Counted from the stretch's first letter, positions 1 to 11,688 are shown. The stretch is DNA of 64,000 nt from Ephemerocybe angulata (GCA_013368325.1 JAACJK010000169.1:372001-436000), one strand, 5' to 3'. Made by a program: numbers and translations. The notes: generated by a model not told the origin, from the sequence alone.

Positions 1-349
1 CCCATAGAGGCGGGCCCCCTCAAGCACGGTGTGATCACCGGGATGGTCGGTCTGGTTCGAAATTCAGGCCAATGGGATCCTTCCTGCCAACCATCATACC
101 GAGCAGGAGTTCGTCTGGGTCTCACGCTCCTACGCATCGAGAATAGCACAGTGGGCCCACCAGGAGGGGCGGAAGGGGGGAGCGGCAGTGATGGACTTCG
201 GTGGATCTCATCAGCCTGAGCGTGGAGATCGGGGCTCGTACTAAGGTGTGCCGTCGATGGCACCGATGGTTTCGTAGCTTTCGAACGACCAGCGGCCTTC
301 AAGGCCTTTTTCTCTGCTGCATCACAGGTATGAGGCTCAGGAGCGTAAT
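1..349. other. no gene seen
   Basis: No convincing exon, splice pattern or RNA gene is visible. The one plus-strand ORF here (62 codons) has no recognisable features. Confidence 0.5.
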
Positions 350-757
350 CTATTCGCAATGAAAACACGCACCTCGTCGCTTTTTTTCCCAAACGCTGTG
401 GTACATTATCCAACCCCCGTCCGCAAACATTATCCGGGCGATATGACCCACCGCCCGTGCTTTCGACGGGAACCTTTGAAGAGGGTTCCCCCAAGCATCC
501 AATCCTTCGACCGGTTTGGTCCAGTTTCCCGTCCCATCGAGGATCCACGACTGGTTTGTCGTCCGGTCTCGGTACACGTCGCCGAGGTTGAAGCTTGGGG
601 AAGCGCGGGGAGGCCCGTCGCCTGCGTAGACGACCCAGGCGTAGGAGGCCCCTTCAATTTTTCCTGACTTGCTCTCCACTACTGTGGGACGGTCAGTATG
701 GAGGATCTTATAGGAGCTCCTGAGCGACATACCTGTATAATCTGCAATCGATGCCAT
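350..757 (-). CDS. hypothetical protein, GDVY/W-rich
   Basis: This is an unrecognised small protein. The open frame gives up to 135 aa with a protein-like composition: tryptophan-rich, with short stretches such as GDVYRDRTTN and GNWTKPVEG. An in-frame intron of about 54 bp is likely after codon 8: a GTATGT donor follows ATTATACAG, and a CCCACAG acceptor precedes the VVESKSG exon. Because its length is a multiple of three, the frame stays open either way. Without the intron the protein is 135 aa; with it, about 117. No signal peptide or membrane segment is seen. It may be one exon of a longer gene. Confidence 0.45.
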   Translation of the reverse strand: MASIADYTGMSLRSSYKILHTDRPTVVESKSGKIEGASYAWVVYAGDGPPRASPSFNLGDVYRDRTTNQSWILDGTGNWTKPVEGLDAWGNPLQRFPSKARAVGHIARIMFADGGWIMYHSVWEKKRRGACFHCE

Positions 758-2117
758 CCGTTATCCGTACTAAGGTTTGGCAGAGAGCGTCCTGAGAACC
801 GAGGCAATTGGTCGGGGTGTTGACTCAAAGTGCAGAGTATGCGCTAGCCTCCTGCCAGGAAATGGCAAGCAAAGGGTAGAGGGTGGAAGCAAGCCATGAA
901 ATGGAAGGTTCTGAGGACAAGACGGCGATGTGACGCGTGAAGAGAAGCACTGGCAGGACACGCGCGAATTGGCAGGCAATCGATAGTGACTAGAGTATTT
1001 TCGTGGGAAGTCGAAGGACAGACCCCGATCCATAGACACCGAGATTGGGTCCAGGCGCGATGGAAAGTTGGGCGCTTATCCCCTCGAACGAGGGTACACC
1101 CTAATTATAAGAACGAAGGAGTCCTCTAACGATGTGCCCCAAGTTAAGCTGTTACGACGTAGTCAGGTTAGAAAAGGCGCTGTTGAATAAATGCACTAAG
1201 CCCCACGCACCGATCGAAATGATAGGTGACGGCCAAAATCTAGGAGGTTCGTCGCTTCCTCTTGCCACTTCGAGTACCATACTGTTATACAACACGTTTG
1301 CCGTGGCCAGGCCGGGGCGCACGTAACATACCGTCAGGATAGTAGAACCAATCCCACGCAAACTGCGGCTCGCGGGCAGGCCACCAAACTCTCGTTTGAG
1401 GTGGTTCGCAGATGGTCAGTCCCAAGTATATCGCGTACCTACTACACATAAGAGTAGATATGGGGTTGCTCGTTCACAGGCCCCGACCAAACGCGCTCAG
1501 GCGGACATAAGGACTCCAGGTCACGCAACGCAAATGGCTAAAATTGCGCTATGCATTCGTACCTCCCCATGACGCCCCTGACCCTGCCCGATCGTCCTCC
1601 GTTCCTCGCCGCCGCTTCGCGGTACCTCGCGCTACGATCGCCTGCACCGGCTGCAGTATTCCCCAGACATTCACCTGAAAAGTTTGGCGATGAATTCGAG
1701 AGGAGAGGAGGGGCTCGTTGGGGGCTGAGCCTGAGGAGGGTAGCGAGGCCCCGGGCGCCCACCCAGTTCCTCCTGGTTCAGCAACTGGGGTGGGGACTTC
1801 ACGGCAACGACGAGCAATCCGACAGTGGCTACTGCAGCAGTTCCATAGATGATCGCCTGAACGTATGGTGGTTTGAGATTCGGACATGGCGGCGAGCAGG
1901 AGGTGATACGTAGGTGCGGGTTGGATTTCAGCATGAACGACCGCAATGCAAGTGGCACTTACAGCTGATCTCCCTATCTTATAGCTTCCCGGAACGTTTT
2001 GGTTCATGCTTGGTTTCAATGTGGATGTACCCCGATGCATGGTATGGTGTCGAGTCTCGACAGGTGGTGGTTGTGGGAAGAGAAGTTTCAGGCGCGGTGC
2101 CGGCAACCTGCCCGCCG
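758..2117. other. intergenic, no confident gene
   Basis: 1.36 kb with only short overlapping ORFs on both strands. It includes a GGGCGCTTAT motif at 1070-1079, which recurs elsewhere in the window, and one minus-strand frame with a possible membrane segment, listed separately. Confidence 0.4.
1671..1958 (-). CDS. possible small single-pass membrane protein exon
   Basis: Unrecognised. The frame holds one clear hydrophobic segment (QAIIYGTAAVATVGLLVVAV, about residues 34-53) followed by a proline-rich tail. A splice-donor-like TTTTCAG|GTGAAT lies at the 3' end of the frame. The start codon is uncertain, since the first Met leads into an atypical N-terminus, so this may be an internal exon. The overlapping longer frame on the same strand is less protein-like. 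Confidence 0.25.
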   Translation of the reverse strand: MPLALRSFMLKSNPHLRITSCSPPCPNLKPPYVQAIIYGTAAVATVGLLVVAVKSPPQLLNQEELGGRPGPRYPPQAQPPTSPSSPLEFIAKLFR

Positions 2118-4190
2118 TCTCGGTCCTCGGATGTGTGCGGATCGGCATGATTTCGGCACAACGGCACCGCCTCCCGAGTGTGGCCTGGAAGCAGGCGCCC
2201 TGCTTTAGCGACTATGTTTGAACTCATGGAAGGCTGTGACCATTTCCGTGTTCTACATATGGAGAGAACTATCCAGTGCGATACCAATCTACATGCGCCC
2301 ACGCCTCCTCAATGAGACATTCGGATACCTCCTGAGGACCTGGGCGCTCGGCGATTGCCGTGCTTCAGCGCTAAACTTTAATGAAAGGAGTTCGTGCTCA
2401 AGAGTCCGCACTGTGAGCAACTGTGAGCATCCACAGAGCCGTGAAAGGAGAAGTTATTCCTTTCGGTGGAGACATGATATCTCGCTCTCGACGAATCCTG
2501 ACCATGGCAAGCGATACCTTGAATTTGGCGAAACTTGAATGGAGATAGTAGCCACATTTACCATCATTCGAGAAGCAATGTTGCGACTTTGGGGACTGGA
2601 TTCTGTGTGAGGATTCTACACTCTATGGGCTTTATCCGGTATGCTAATATCAGAAACTGAATGGTAACGAGCGGATGAGAAAACAGAGACTGATCTGAGT
2701 GTGTATGGACTTCAGATGGAGTCCGCAGAGATTTACGACTCCAAGTATGTCGACTATCGCACGTGCCATTAGCCATACGTACTCAACCTAAACGTACATC
2801 CGTGCCCATCGCTCAGTTGTGGGAAGTCGAGGCCACCCAGTGCCATCCTTACGTAGTCACTCTCTTCCCAGCAGAACGTGCTCTGAAGGAAACAGCGCTC
2901 GTACATAAATGATAGTACCTCACCAGGCTCACCCCGGACTCCGGAGGATATCCACTGCAGTTCATGACCTGGGGTAAGCTCAGCAGATCTGATAATAGCT
3001 CCAAAAAGATGATACTTGAAACTCGAACCTCAAAGCCTGTCAGCCTGCTCAAACTTTGTTCGATCTACAATCCCATCTTTCGGAGGAACTATAGCTCTAT
3101 TATGAGCTTCTTTGGCTTCGTCGATCATAGAACCAGGGGCAATGTATTGAATATGATTTAATAGGTGTCTCCAGGTATGTAACTTAGAACTTGACCTAGT
3201 AGTCGTCTCCAGGTAAGGTCGACGAGGGGCATAATACGTACGATGGTAGAGCCTGCATCCGCTCCTCGAATGACTGCATATTCACGGAACCTTTCAACCT
3301 GCTGCGTTTCAGCGTACTCTTTATGATAATAATCTTCCCCGGATTCCAGTGGTTGCATCGGAGACATTGAAATGGACTAGGGGTCCATTGTTCTATTGAG
3401 CGCCGTGTGATAATATTTTCTCGTACAGTGAGTTCGCCGCACCAACTCCTGACCAGTGATGACGAGTCCAAACAGCACTGCGCTCACCGTTGCACCCGAG
3501 ACACCTAGATGGGCTCGTGCGTCGGGATTTTATGGCCGACGAAAATACATATTTAAGCTGAACATATTGAGCTCGTAGATATTCAGAGAATTTACCCTCC
3601 TCTAACCAGACAATCCAATCGATCCTCAACCAGCTCATTCTCAATAACACAATGAAGTCATTCATCGCCACTGCTATTCTCCTCGCTGGTGCCCTCCAGG
3701 CCTCTGCTCAGTCTTTGACTGTGTAAGTCCGCAACTTGACTTCTATCTCCCCGCCGTGAAGCTTTAGTTGACTTCAAATTTTACTACCCCTCAGTATCTC
3801 TACCACTAGCGGTGGTAACGGATGCCCCCAGGCGGCCCCTCCCACTATCTCGGTTACATGTACGTGTTTTTTGCTGACGCCCATTTGATATCTGGGCTTA
3901 TTGAAAACCCTTTCAGCGAGTGCGATTTCTTACACGGGTCCTTCTACCTGGGCCGCGTCCACTGGGCCCGGAGTCCCAATCACTCAGAGCAGGGCTAACT
4001 GCCAGATTAATGTTCAAGTCGGGTAAGCATTGATTACGCTCTGCGTGTTCCGTTTCGCAACGTCTCATATTTGTCCTCAGCATCCCGGCCAACTGGAGGT
4101 TCAGGTTTGCGAGCACCTCTGTCGTGAGTATCATGTACGACTAAGAGTTGCGCATCGATCTTTACTACTTTCCAGCCCGTCACTGCGAGC
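2118..4190. repeat. left copy of a segmental duplication (pairs with 58536-61690)
   Basis: Collinear, clearly homologous sequence recurs near 58.5-61.7 kb. It shares the upstream non-coding region (for example the ATGTAACTTAGAACTTGACC stretch near 3176 and 58970) and the first five exons of a DUF4360 gene. The upstream part on the minus strand holds degenerate frames in both copies (around 2850-3470 here), with a hydrophobic start (GATVSAVL) and an EDYYHKEY block. They look like a decayed gene but cannot be assembled cleanly. This left copy carries the intact DUF4360 gene. Confidence 0.8.
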
Positions 4191-4627
4191 ACCCCCAGCG
4201 GTAATTCTGCCACTGTTACGGAGACCTACTTCTGTAAGCGCCTACCCCCTCCCTTGTGTAAGACGATAACTAATTGCTTTATTAGTCTCCGCCAGCGCGT
4301 CCGTCAGCGGGACCGGTACCAGCACCATTACGTCCACTGGTACGTACACTCGCTCACCTCCACATTTCGTAGTTTCGTTCAGTTTACCGTATGCCCATGA
4401 AACTTACCAGGCCCTACCACGGTGACCACTCCCTACTCCCCCGCCACTGTGTGGAGCCCCTGCGGAGGCACCGACGCTGTGAACATCAACACCGCTATCC
4501 GTGCCGTCGGAAGCGCCGCTGGAAGTATCCAGGTTACCGGAGCTGTTGTAAGTACTTCATTCCCTGACAACTCCAAATGATTCTGACAGACGAATAGAAC
4601 ACTCCCATTATCTGGGAGACCTGCTAG
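3652..4627 (+). CDS. secreted DUF4360-family protein
   Basis: Eight exons were assembled by hand: 3652-3722, 3795-3859, 3917-4022, 4081-4123, 4176-4233, 4286-4339, 4411-4547 and 4598-4627. All have GT...AG introns and phases that join into one 187-aa frame. The N-terminus is a clear signal peptide (MKSFIATAILLAGALQASA). The mature part matches the layout of the DUF4360 family: an early GNGCPQ, a mid TGPG...SRANCQINVQV block followed by IPANWRF, a Ser/Thr-rich stretch, and a late WSPCGG...NINTAIR block. Four cysteines are spaced as expected. DUF4360 proteins are secreted fungal proteins of unknown biochemical role. A decayed paralogue lies at 59359-61690. Exon choice is well supported because phases agree throughout. 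Confidence 0.85.
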
Positions 4628-5028
4628 TTGGATTAACCGGGTAGAGTAGCTGGAGCGCTGTCAAGACAGGGAACCACCCGAGCGCACCAGCGTGGCTTCT
4701 TAGCCTACGAATTCAATACGAATTGGACTAAAGTTGATGTGATATACTATAAATGTACCCAGCAAATACGATATATAAATGAAAGTTGTGCTAAACCAGG
4801 TCCCATGTATCGTAGAAAAGGTCTCGCAAGGGCGCGTGGGGTAACCTACCATCGCTTTCGGCAAATGGCATCGAGACGCCGGATTTGCCCCTGGGCACAG
4901 ACACCGAGCGATAGACCGATGGTGGTTCTGGGCGCTTATCTTATAAGCTAGCGAGAACAACGACAGTAGAAACGGCGGAGAAAGAAGGTTCGATTTATGA
5001 ATGGCTGAAGGTACAAGAAAGTGATTAT
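4628..5028. other. intergenic, no gene seen
   Basis: 400 bp between convergent genes. It contains a GGGCGCTTAT motif at 4930-4939 in a context resembling that at 1020-1079 (both preceded by GACACCGAG and GATGG). Nothing else is seen. Confidence 0.5.
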
Positions 5029-6516
5029 TCACAACACCTGATCATCGACTACAAGGCAAAGCTGCCCGACTCCAAGGCAAAGCTCCCTGAACATCTCAAG
5101 TGTTACCTCCACTCCCACCTCCTCCTCCACTTCTTCCCCACTCGACAATGCACCGGAGCGTACAAGGCGACGAAAGCTTGGCAGCAGACTGCCCATGTCC
5201 GACCCGTTCCCAACCCGTCTAGGGGTCAAAAGCTTCAATACTTCCGCCGCACCATTCTCCACTTTCAACTCCTCCAACGCCCCCAAACACTCAAAAAGCG
5301 CAATCCACGCCCTACCCTCTTCCCGCTCTCCCATGCAAGACTCAGACCCACTCTCCCCTTCCCAAGTGTCGGCCGGCGACAACCCCAAATCCACCCCAAC
5401 CACCTCCAACTCCTTCAGCCCTCCCCCCACCTCCCTCTCCCTCTCCCTATCTCCGACTCCGACCAGACCCGCCCGCCGCACCAACCCCTCCACCGCCCGC
5501 GCAGTTTCCACCCCCGCACCCACCCTCTTCCCATCCAAATCTTCCAAACGCAGCTTCTCCAGACGCGGAAGCACAAGATACGAAAGCACCACCGGAACCG
5601 CGTTCGTCCTAATCGTAAGCTCCTTCAACTTCGGCAGATACGTGAAGGTCGGCGCTTCATCCCCGTTCTGCACCTCCGCCTCCTCGATCAAAGGCATAAC
5701 ATACTCGGTCCCCGCATACTCCCTAACCATCTTTCCCGCAAGACTCATCTTCTCCACGCCCCTCGCCCTCCCCAAAACCTTTACAAGCCCCCTAACATTC
5801 ACCAACCTCCAGCGCACCTCCCACTCCATCCTCATCTCCCTCAACGCCCCCAACTCCGCATACTCAAGATACCTGTCAAGCCCATAATAATTCACCACTT
5901 CCAACGTCCTCAACCTCGGTAGATACGGAATCTCTGCCCTCCCATTCACCAAGAGCGGCACACCCCGCGGAGTGTCAGCGGCAACAACGATCTCCAAAGC
6001 CTCAAGCGGCGGTCGCTCCATCCCCATATCCCAACATCCATACCCAGCCGCACGCACAGGATACACCCCCCTCATCACCACCCCCACGTCCACCTCCCCC
6101 GGCGCCCTCACCTCCAAACTCCCCACCCTCCCCACACCCTCCCTCAACCCCAAAAGCACCCTCGAAAGCGGCGGCAACGGCGGCGCATAACACGGCACAC
6201 CTCCTCTCGCTCCCCCTCTCGCTCCCCACCCCCACCCCACCTCCACATTCACCGTAACCCTAATAAGCGCCATGCTCACATGCCTAAACCAAAACGCGAC
6301 CTTATTCGCAGGGCCGTTATCCGCGATATCGATGAGGTGGATGTGCAGGTGCGCCCAGGCGCAGGGCGTAGAGTGCAGCGCGGCGTGGAAAGACCTCGAT
6401 ACGGCGCGGAGGACGAGGGGCGCGTCGGGGTCGGCATTCGCACAGCGCACAAAGATCTCCCCGAGCACTTCGCTGGGTAATGAAGCTGCAGTAGCGGTAA
6501 CCAAACAATCTTGCAT
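5029..6516 (-). CDS. F-box protein
   Basis: About 495 aa in one uninterrupted frame. An F-box of the usual agaricomycete form lies at residues 10-55 (LPSEVLGEIFVRC, then LRAVSRSFHAALHSTPCAW). A long leucine-rich region follows, with short strand-turn repeats like those of F-box/LRR proteins. It would act as the substrate receptor of an SCF ubiquitin ligase; the substrate cannot be inferred. The start is placed at the Met just before the F-box (MQDCLVT). The frame stays open upstream to 6642, but a good intron (donor CAG|GTGAGT at 6596, acceptor CCTAG at 6536, 61 bp) lies there in a phase that does not join, so it is more likely a 5' UTR intron. The region is very GC-rich, which produces long false frames on the opposite strand. 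Confidence 0.75.
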   Translation of the reverse strand: MQDCLVTATAASLPSEVLGEIFVRCANADPDAPLVLRAVSRSFHAALHSTPCAWAHLHIHLIDIADNGPANKVAFWFRHVSMALIRVTVNVEVGWGWGARGGARGGVPCYAPPLPPLSRVLLGLREGVGRVGSLEVRAPGEVDVGVVMRGVYPVRAAGYGCWDMGMERPPLEALEIVVAADTPRGVPLLVNGRAEIPYLPRLRTLEVVNYYGLDRYLEYAELGALREMRMEWEVRWRLVNVRGLVKVLGRARGVEKMSLAGKMVREYAGTEYVMPLIEEAEVQNGDEAPTFTYLPKLKELTIRTNAVPVVLSYLVLPRLEKLRLEDLDGKRVGAGVETARAVEGLVRRAGLVGVGDREREREVGGGLKELEVVGVDLGLSPADTWEGESGSESCMGEREEGRAWIALFECLGALEELKVENGAAEVLKLLTPRRVGNGSDMGSLLPSFRRLVRSGALSSGEEVEEEVGVEVTLEMFRELCLGVGQLCLVVDDQVL

Positions 6517-7071
6517 TTCGGCGCGCACTCGATGGCTAGGATCCAACGAGTCAGTGTCGGGGAAGCGCTCGGACGAACGAGGACATCGCGACTCACCTGG
6601 ATGCGCGTAGTCGAGAATTACAGCAAAAGCAAAGCGAAACACATCTACCTATATACCCCCGCGACATGTCTCAGGACCTCCACAGGGGCGACACTAGATC
6701 AATCTGCGACATCCAAGCGCCAAAACGTGTACACTCCGAGCTTATGATTGTAGCTCGACCAATCGGTGAATGTTTCGGCAACACCAGCGTCCATCGACCT
6801 GGTGAGTAGACAGAAGCGCGCAATGAGATGTTCCCTGGGCGTAGGTGAGTCCCATTGTTACGAAATGGTCGAGGACAGGCTTGGGAGAGACCCGCTCTGA
6901 CTCCTGGCCGCGGGACCGCAGATTGCCGGGCCCGAGGCCGGTGCCGCTCGGCGGCATGATGGCACGTGACTCTTCCTGACGATTCGCGGACGTTGTCGCT
7001 TCGATAAAAGCTCCTCGTCGACGACCCGTTCAGCAGCCTCAACCCCGCGTTTACGCCAAATCTCTGTTCCA
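6517..7071. promoter_or_regulatory. shared upstream region of divergent F-box and RPP1 genes
   Basis: The F-box gene (minus) and the ribosomal P1 gene (plus) are divergent, so this 0.55 kb should hold both promoters and the presumed 5' UTR intron of the F-box gene (6536-6596). No individual factor site can be named with confidence. Confidence 0.5.
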
Positions 7072-7643
7072 ATGGTGAGTATCGCATTTCCGACGCCAAA
7101 TTCCATGAATTCCAAGCTTTTGGCCGAGTTCGACTACACTGGAGGATTGGATGTCGTATTGGACTCCCGGCGGCTAATTCACTCATTCCCCAGGCCTCCA
7201 CCGATCTCGCTGCTACCTACGCCGCCCTCATCCTCGCTGACGACGGGATTGAGATTACTGTGTGTATCTCCCAGGACTCTGAGCAAAACCCAGAAATTCT
7301 AATCGTCTATACGACTCCAGGCTGACAAGATCAACGCCCTCACCTCCGCCGCCAACGTCGACATCGAGCCCATCTGGGCTTCCCTCCTCGCCAAGGCCCT
7401 CGAGGGCAAGAACGTGAAGGACCTCCTTTCCAACGTCGGTGCCGGTGGAGGAGCCCCCGCTGCCGGTGGTGTCCCTGCCGCCGCCGCTGGCGGTGCCGCT
7501 GAAGACGCCCCCAAGGCTGAGGAGAAGGTCGAGGAGAAGGAGGAGTCAGACGATGACATGGTACGTCTGCTGCGCCTGTTCGTTCTGTTTCGGCGCTTAC
7601 CAGGTTCCTTTCATCACTGCAGGGCTTCGGTCTTTTCGATTAA
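7072..7643 (+). CDS. RPP1: 60S acidic ribosomal protein P1
   Basis: Four exons (7072-7074, 7194-7259, 7321-7560, 7623-7643) join in phase into 109 aa, the normal P1 length. The first exon is only the ATG; splitting at the start codon is a familiar pattern in ribosomal protein genes. The protein shows the P1 layout: an N-terminal helical dimerisation domain ([14 protein letters not shown], then ADKINAL and [17 protein letters not shown]), an Ala/Gly/Pro-rich hinge (about residues 65-85), and the invariant acidic C-terminal tail ESDDDMGFGLFD, which binds elongation factors at the ribosomal stalk. The final exon encodes only GFGLFD. No anomalies were seen. It is probably constitutively and highly expressed. 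Confidence 0.95.
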
Positions 7644-9481
7644 ACACTTTCTCCCATCCCCCTTCTTCCTTCCTGCTACACTTTGTATTGCCACACTAGT
7701 GTAATAAAAAACCTAAAAACGGCACACACTCTCGATTGCGCCATCGAATATCAAGCATACCCTCTTGAGATGATCCACCCACCGTCAGACCCACCGTTTC
7801 GACCGTACGCCGACTGCTCGAGAACATCCCTTGCATCGTATCCCCTGCGTATCCCTGTCGTGGAAGCTATCAGACGATGGGCTGGATAGTTTATGCGCGC
7901 GCATCTCAAGATTGTCTTTCCCTTCATGTTATAACTGCGTCGGAGCTGAGCATACAGGAGCAGCTATACTATGAGCCCGGATCGCTGATACCTTTCGCAG
8001 CCTTGGTAAGTGCATCGGAAGTAGCCCAGCCCCAGGAGCCAGTGCCTCGTCCAGCTCTGCCCATTGGGGGCCAAAAGTGCGTTCCTGGAGAGGTATGGCA
8101 GAAGATTTCTTTCTGACATGCGCCTTTGGTCACTGGTGACATTGATGCCCGAAGAACTCTGTATTCCCTTGGGCTCCAGTTATTGATAATGCGAAAGTGA
8201 ATCTACAGAGTGAGCTTTTCGAGTGCTATGATCTCGCTGAGGGCTTTACAGGCCGCGGTATAGATCACGAGGCAGCGCATCGCGTGTATTCTTCACATAG
8301 ATGCAGATGTGGTATGTCAGCTCTCAAGATCTCAAGCGTAGAGTGCGAGCCAAAGTACATGTCTGCAATCGGAGGGACAATTTCGTCAGGCTGAAGATTA
8401 GGCGCCTCGGCGCTTATAAAGTTGAGGAGGAGAAGGAGTACTTACGAGGCTACTATTGAGGATTAGATTGATAGCTTCCTTGGACGTAATAAGGGTAAAT
8501 GATGATTTGTTTTGTTTCAATATTGACACAAATTCCAGTCCGACAGGCACTGGCGAGCTTGCTGGCGAGGCAACGCGAGATGCGTCCAGACGTGGCTCTA
8601 ATGCTGCCTCTCCACTGGCAGTGATGCTTGATCCCCCCCCCTAACCTCATTCAAATAGCACGCTACAACAGCGGCTCACAATGGCGATTACAGTTATGGT
8701 ATAGGATCAGGCCCGCAGCATCAGACGCATTGTTGGCATCGACTGGAACATACGGTTCCATTTGATTAGGCAGGAACATCACATATGACTTGTACGAGAT
8801 ACCTTTTCCAAATGCTATATGTAATATGTGGGCTTTGCTACTTCCTTATTGGAGACAAACAGGACACCGGTTGAATTCCGGGAATTGATGGACAGAGAAG
8901 TCAAGGATAGGGTGAGAATGGGGGTTGCTCGATCAGTGTCCCTAAGTTACGCGGTGGGATCTTCGCTTCTTTGATATTCTGTGGCTCGCACTCTGTAGAA
9001 GCTAAACCCGGGGTCTCAAAATACTCAGAGTAAATATATTCATTCAATACACTGACGCCTTTAAAGATGAGTCAGCCCCGGAGATGAGTAAAGTGCGCAT
9101 TCTACGAGAAGCGCTACGAGATACTTGGACTATTTGACATCGATCTGTGATGAAGAAATCAGGAACTATACTTTTTGGAACATTGAACGTTACGTATGGA
9201 ACCTTTGGTGCCAAAAGGAGGGGGGGAATCGCCTTTCGACGCCCACGGTACCATTTCCATCAAGTTCTCAAGATAGCATTCCTTTCATGAGCACTTTTCG
9301 GGTCCAATTCTGATGCCGTTTTGTTGAAAGAGCTGGGACTCGGAGTCGAGTGGATGGTAAACCCACAAAGGGTTCTGCCAAGGCCCAAGACTTTTCGTTT
9401 TAACACCGGCAAACGGCGATCTGTCCAAATAACAGCGAGTTCATCGCAACCAGACTTTGAATACGGAGACACCGTAGCACT
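7644..9481. other. intergenic, no gene seen
   Basis: 1.8 kb without a supportable gene; all frames are short and lack coherent splice patterns. A CGGCGCTTATAAAG TATA-like site lies at 8408-8421 with no recognisable gene behind it. The first 100-200 bp should hold the 3' UTR of the P1 gene. Confidence 0.45.
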
Positions 9482-9488
9482 TATAAAA
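9482..9488 (+). promoter_or_regulatory. TATA box of the DUF6533 gene
   Basis: A TATAAAA element lies 67 bp upstream of the ATG at 9555, a plausible core promoter position. Confidence 0.45.
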
Positions 9489-9554
9489 GGTCGGCGCTCA
9501 CTTCATCATAGCGCTTGACCACATCTTCCCCTTCTCTCTGAAGGAACTTTGAGC

Positions 9555-11443
9555 ATGGACGCGACGCCGGAGGAGATTGCCGAGATGACGTCGTTGGTTT
9601 CTGTGTGGACGAAGCAGGATGTGAGCCCACTTCTCTTTCTGAGCACACCTGATGATTTACCAATTGTCCATATCCAAAAGTACATCTCACGTATGTGGTC
9701 TCGATCCTGTGCTTGAGGTAGTATTGTCGCTGATTTGTAACTGGCAGTGGCGTTCTACTCTTTCTATGTAAGGCTGACCATAGGCACCAAATAAGCCGTC
9801 TGATCTCAACCTCTTAGGGGTACTACTACTTGACTACGCTCGCCGAGGAGGTATAGTTGTCAATTTATTATTTTAACGTGACCTAATTTTCACCGCAAAA
9901 CCATAGGTTGCGATAATATGGCCTCAGAAGTTGCGAACCGGGAAGATTCTGTTCCTATTTAACCGATACATACCCATGACCGTCATTATACTTTCAACGC
10001 TTCGTACGTACTGCTTTAAGCCTTTAACAGGTCCCTGGCCGTATTTCAGTACTCATTAAAGACCCCTGCAGTCGAGTTCAGGGTCTACACAGTCCTTGAT
10101 CCCAAGGTAGGATGAACCGAAGTCATGTCCTTTCGGGAGGAAGACGGCTGATTCATTTTTAGGTATGCCAGGGATTGGATCGGACCAATGCCGGTAAGTT
10201 GTGATCTCTCGACTACGGATACTGGGGTAGAGTCGAAGACCAAGATTTTATAAGTCACATGGCGGGCGAACGCTATCGCATCTGAGAGTTAGTATCAGCT
10301 TCGAAACAAGCCCTAAGGCCGCAAAGTTACTAATCTCGGGTTTTGCACTATAGTCGTCCTTCTTCTATGCCTCCATGCGTTATTGGGCTCTAAAGGTCGA
10401 TTTCTTGTACTCATTATGGTCATATACACGGTATGTGTACACATTGAGTTCAGAGCTGTAATTCTAACCCACGGCTCATAGGGTCTTACTCTTGGAGTGA
10501 TCATACCCCAGCTCAAGTTCTACGGAGACTCGTCAAGCGGTACGAGAATACCCCGCGAGTGATTCACGATCCAAACTCTAATGACAAGGATCAGCGGTTG
10601 AGACTGAACAGATTGACATCGAGCTGGGATATGCGTGTAGCTGGGAGGGGGACCTGTCGGACGCCGCTCGTAAGGGGAGCATCATCGCAGGATATGTAGC
10701 CTTGGCCAAGCCTGCATGTAAGCAATTTACGACCTGTTCTGTTCTCAGACTCATACGTGTCTGCAGGCATAGCACTTTTGGCAATCGGAGTTTTCTACGC
10801 TCGGTACAGGAGGCAAACAGGTTCTCTGATAAAGGTGCTCCGTCGCGATAGTGGCGTATATGTCTTTGCAATGACTAGTGAGTCTGTTGCCTAGTTTCAC
10901 CTTGTGTCCTCGACTAACATATTTCCTCAGTAATTCGCCTCGCAAATGCGATTGTGATTACTTTCAGCATGGTAAGAGTGGTACCGGTACCCTTGGAAAG
11001 GATTGCTGAACAACAACTTCAATGTCAGAAACTTGGCTATTACAATCTATTCGATGTGTGAGTGTATACATGACTCTAATACAGGGAAATCAGCTAAATT
11101 GAGCCCCGATGGCCAGTGTCATGAATGCGTAAGTATCCTGACTACGTCTCATTGTGTTCGCATACGGTAGTTGACCAGCATTTATAGCATCCTCATATGC
11201 ATCGGACCAATATTAGCATGCCGACTTCTCCTCAACATGCAGGAAACCGTGGATGAAGGCGTCCGCACAATCATCACAACGCTTCTCTTCGACCCGTCTA
11301 ACCCAACAAACGAGTCGGAAGACAACATCGACTCAAGTAATAGGCCAGTGGAGATGAAACGTTACAAAGGGTTAGGCCGAAAGAAGGACACAGAGAAAGC
11401 GGAACCGGAGGGTGCAGTTATTGAAGTGGTCGAAAGAGCATAA
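9555..11443 (+). CDS. multi-pass membrane protein, DUF6533 type
   Basis: A heavily split gene of about 13 exons with introns of 45-70 bp. The first exon (9555-9620) gives MDATPEEIAEM; later exons read YISLAFYSFYGYYYLTTLAEEV, then IIWPQKL...KILFLFNRY, which is the DUF6533 signature (a tyrosine-rich helix, an acidic pair, then a W-x-x-x-L helix with FLxNRY). Further exons supply more hydrophobic helices, including ALLAIGVFYARY, LIKVLRRDSGVYVFAM and IRLANAIVITFSM. The last exon (from about 11171) carries the final helix and a charged cytoplasmic tail with KRYKGLGRKK. Expected topology is about seven membrane passes. These agaricomycete proteins have no known function. Internal exon ends were read by eye, and one or two small exons may be off by a few bases. 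Confidence 0.75.
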
Positions 11444-11688
11444 AGAGGTCCGGTCTTGTGATATTACTAGGGGAATTGGGTATATAGAGGTACAACTTAT
11501 AGTAGCCCAAAACTTTGCGCGACGATTATTTTCTATTCCCCAGCCCACCGGTGACTAAAGCTCCCAGATTAACTTAAGCTGCTTATCTCGCGTGATATCT
11601 CGAGGTTTGCTAGTGTGACTAATGATGAAATTCGGGATATATAGAAGTGAAGGGCTGAGACATAAAGTTCCGTTGAAAGCCAAAGGGC
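11444..11688. other. short intergenic region between convergent genes
   Basis: It holds the 3' ends of the DUF6533 gene and of the minus-strand gene at 11689-12365. An alternative longer 3' end of the latter would run through to 11555. Confidence 0.4.

Noticed and set aside
5195..5887. 230-codon plus-strand frame opposite the F-box gene
   Set aside because: Ser/Pro/Thr-rich antisense shadow of a GC-rich coding region; the minus strand has the recognisable F-box.
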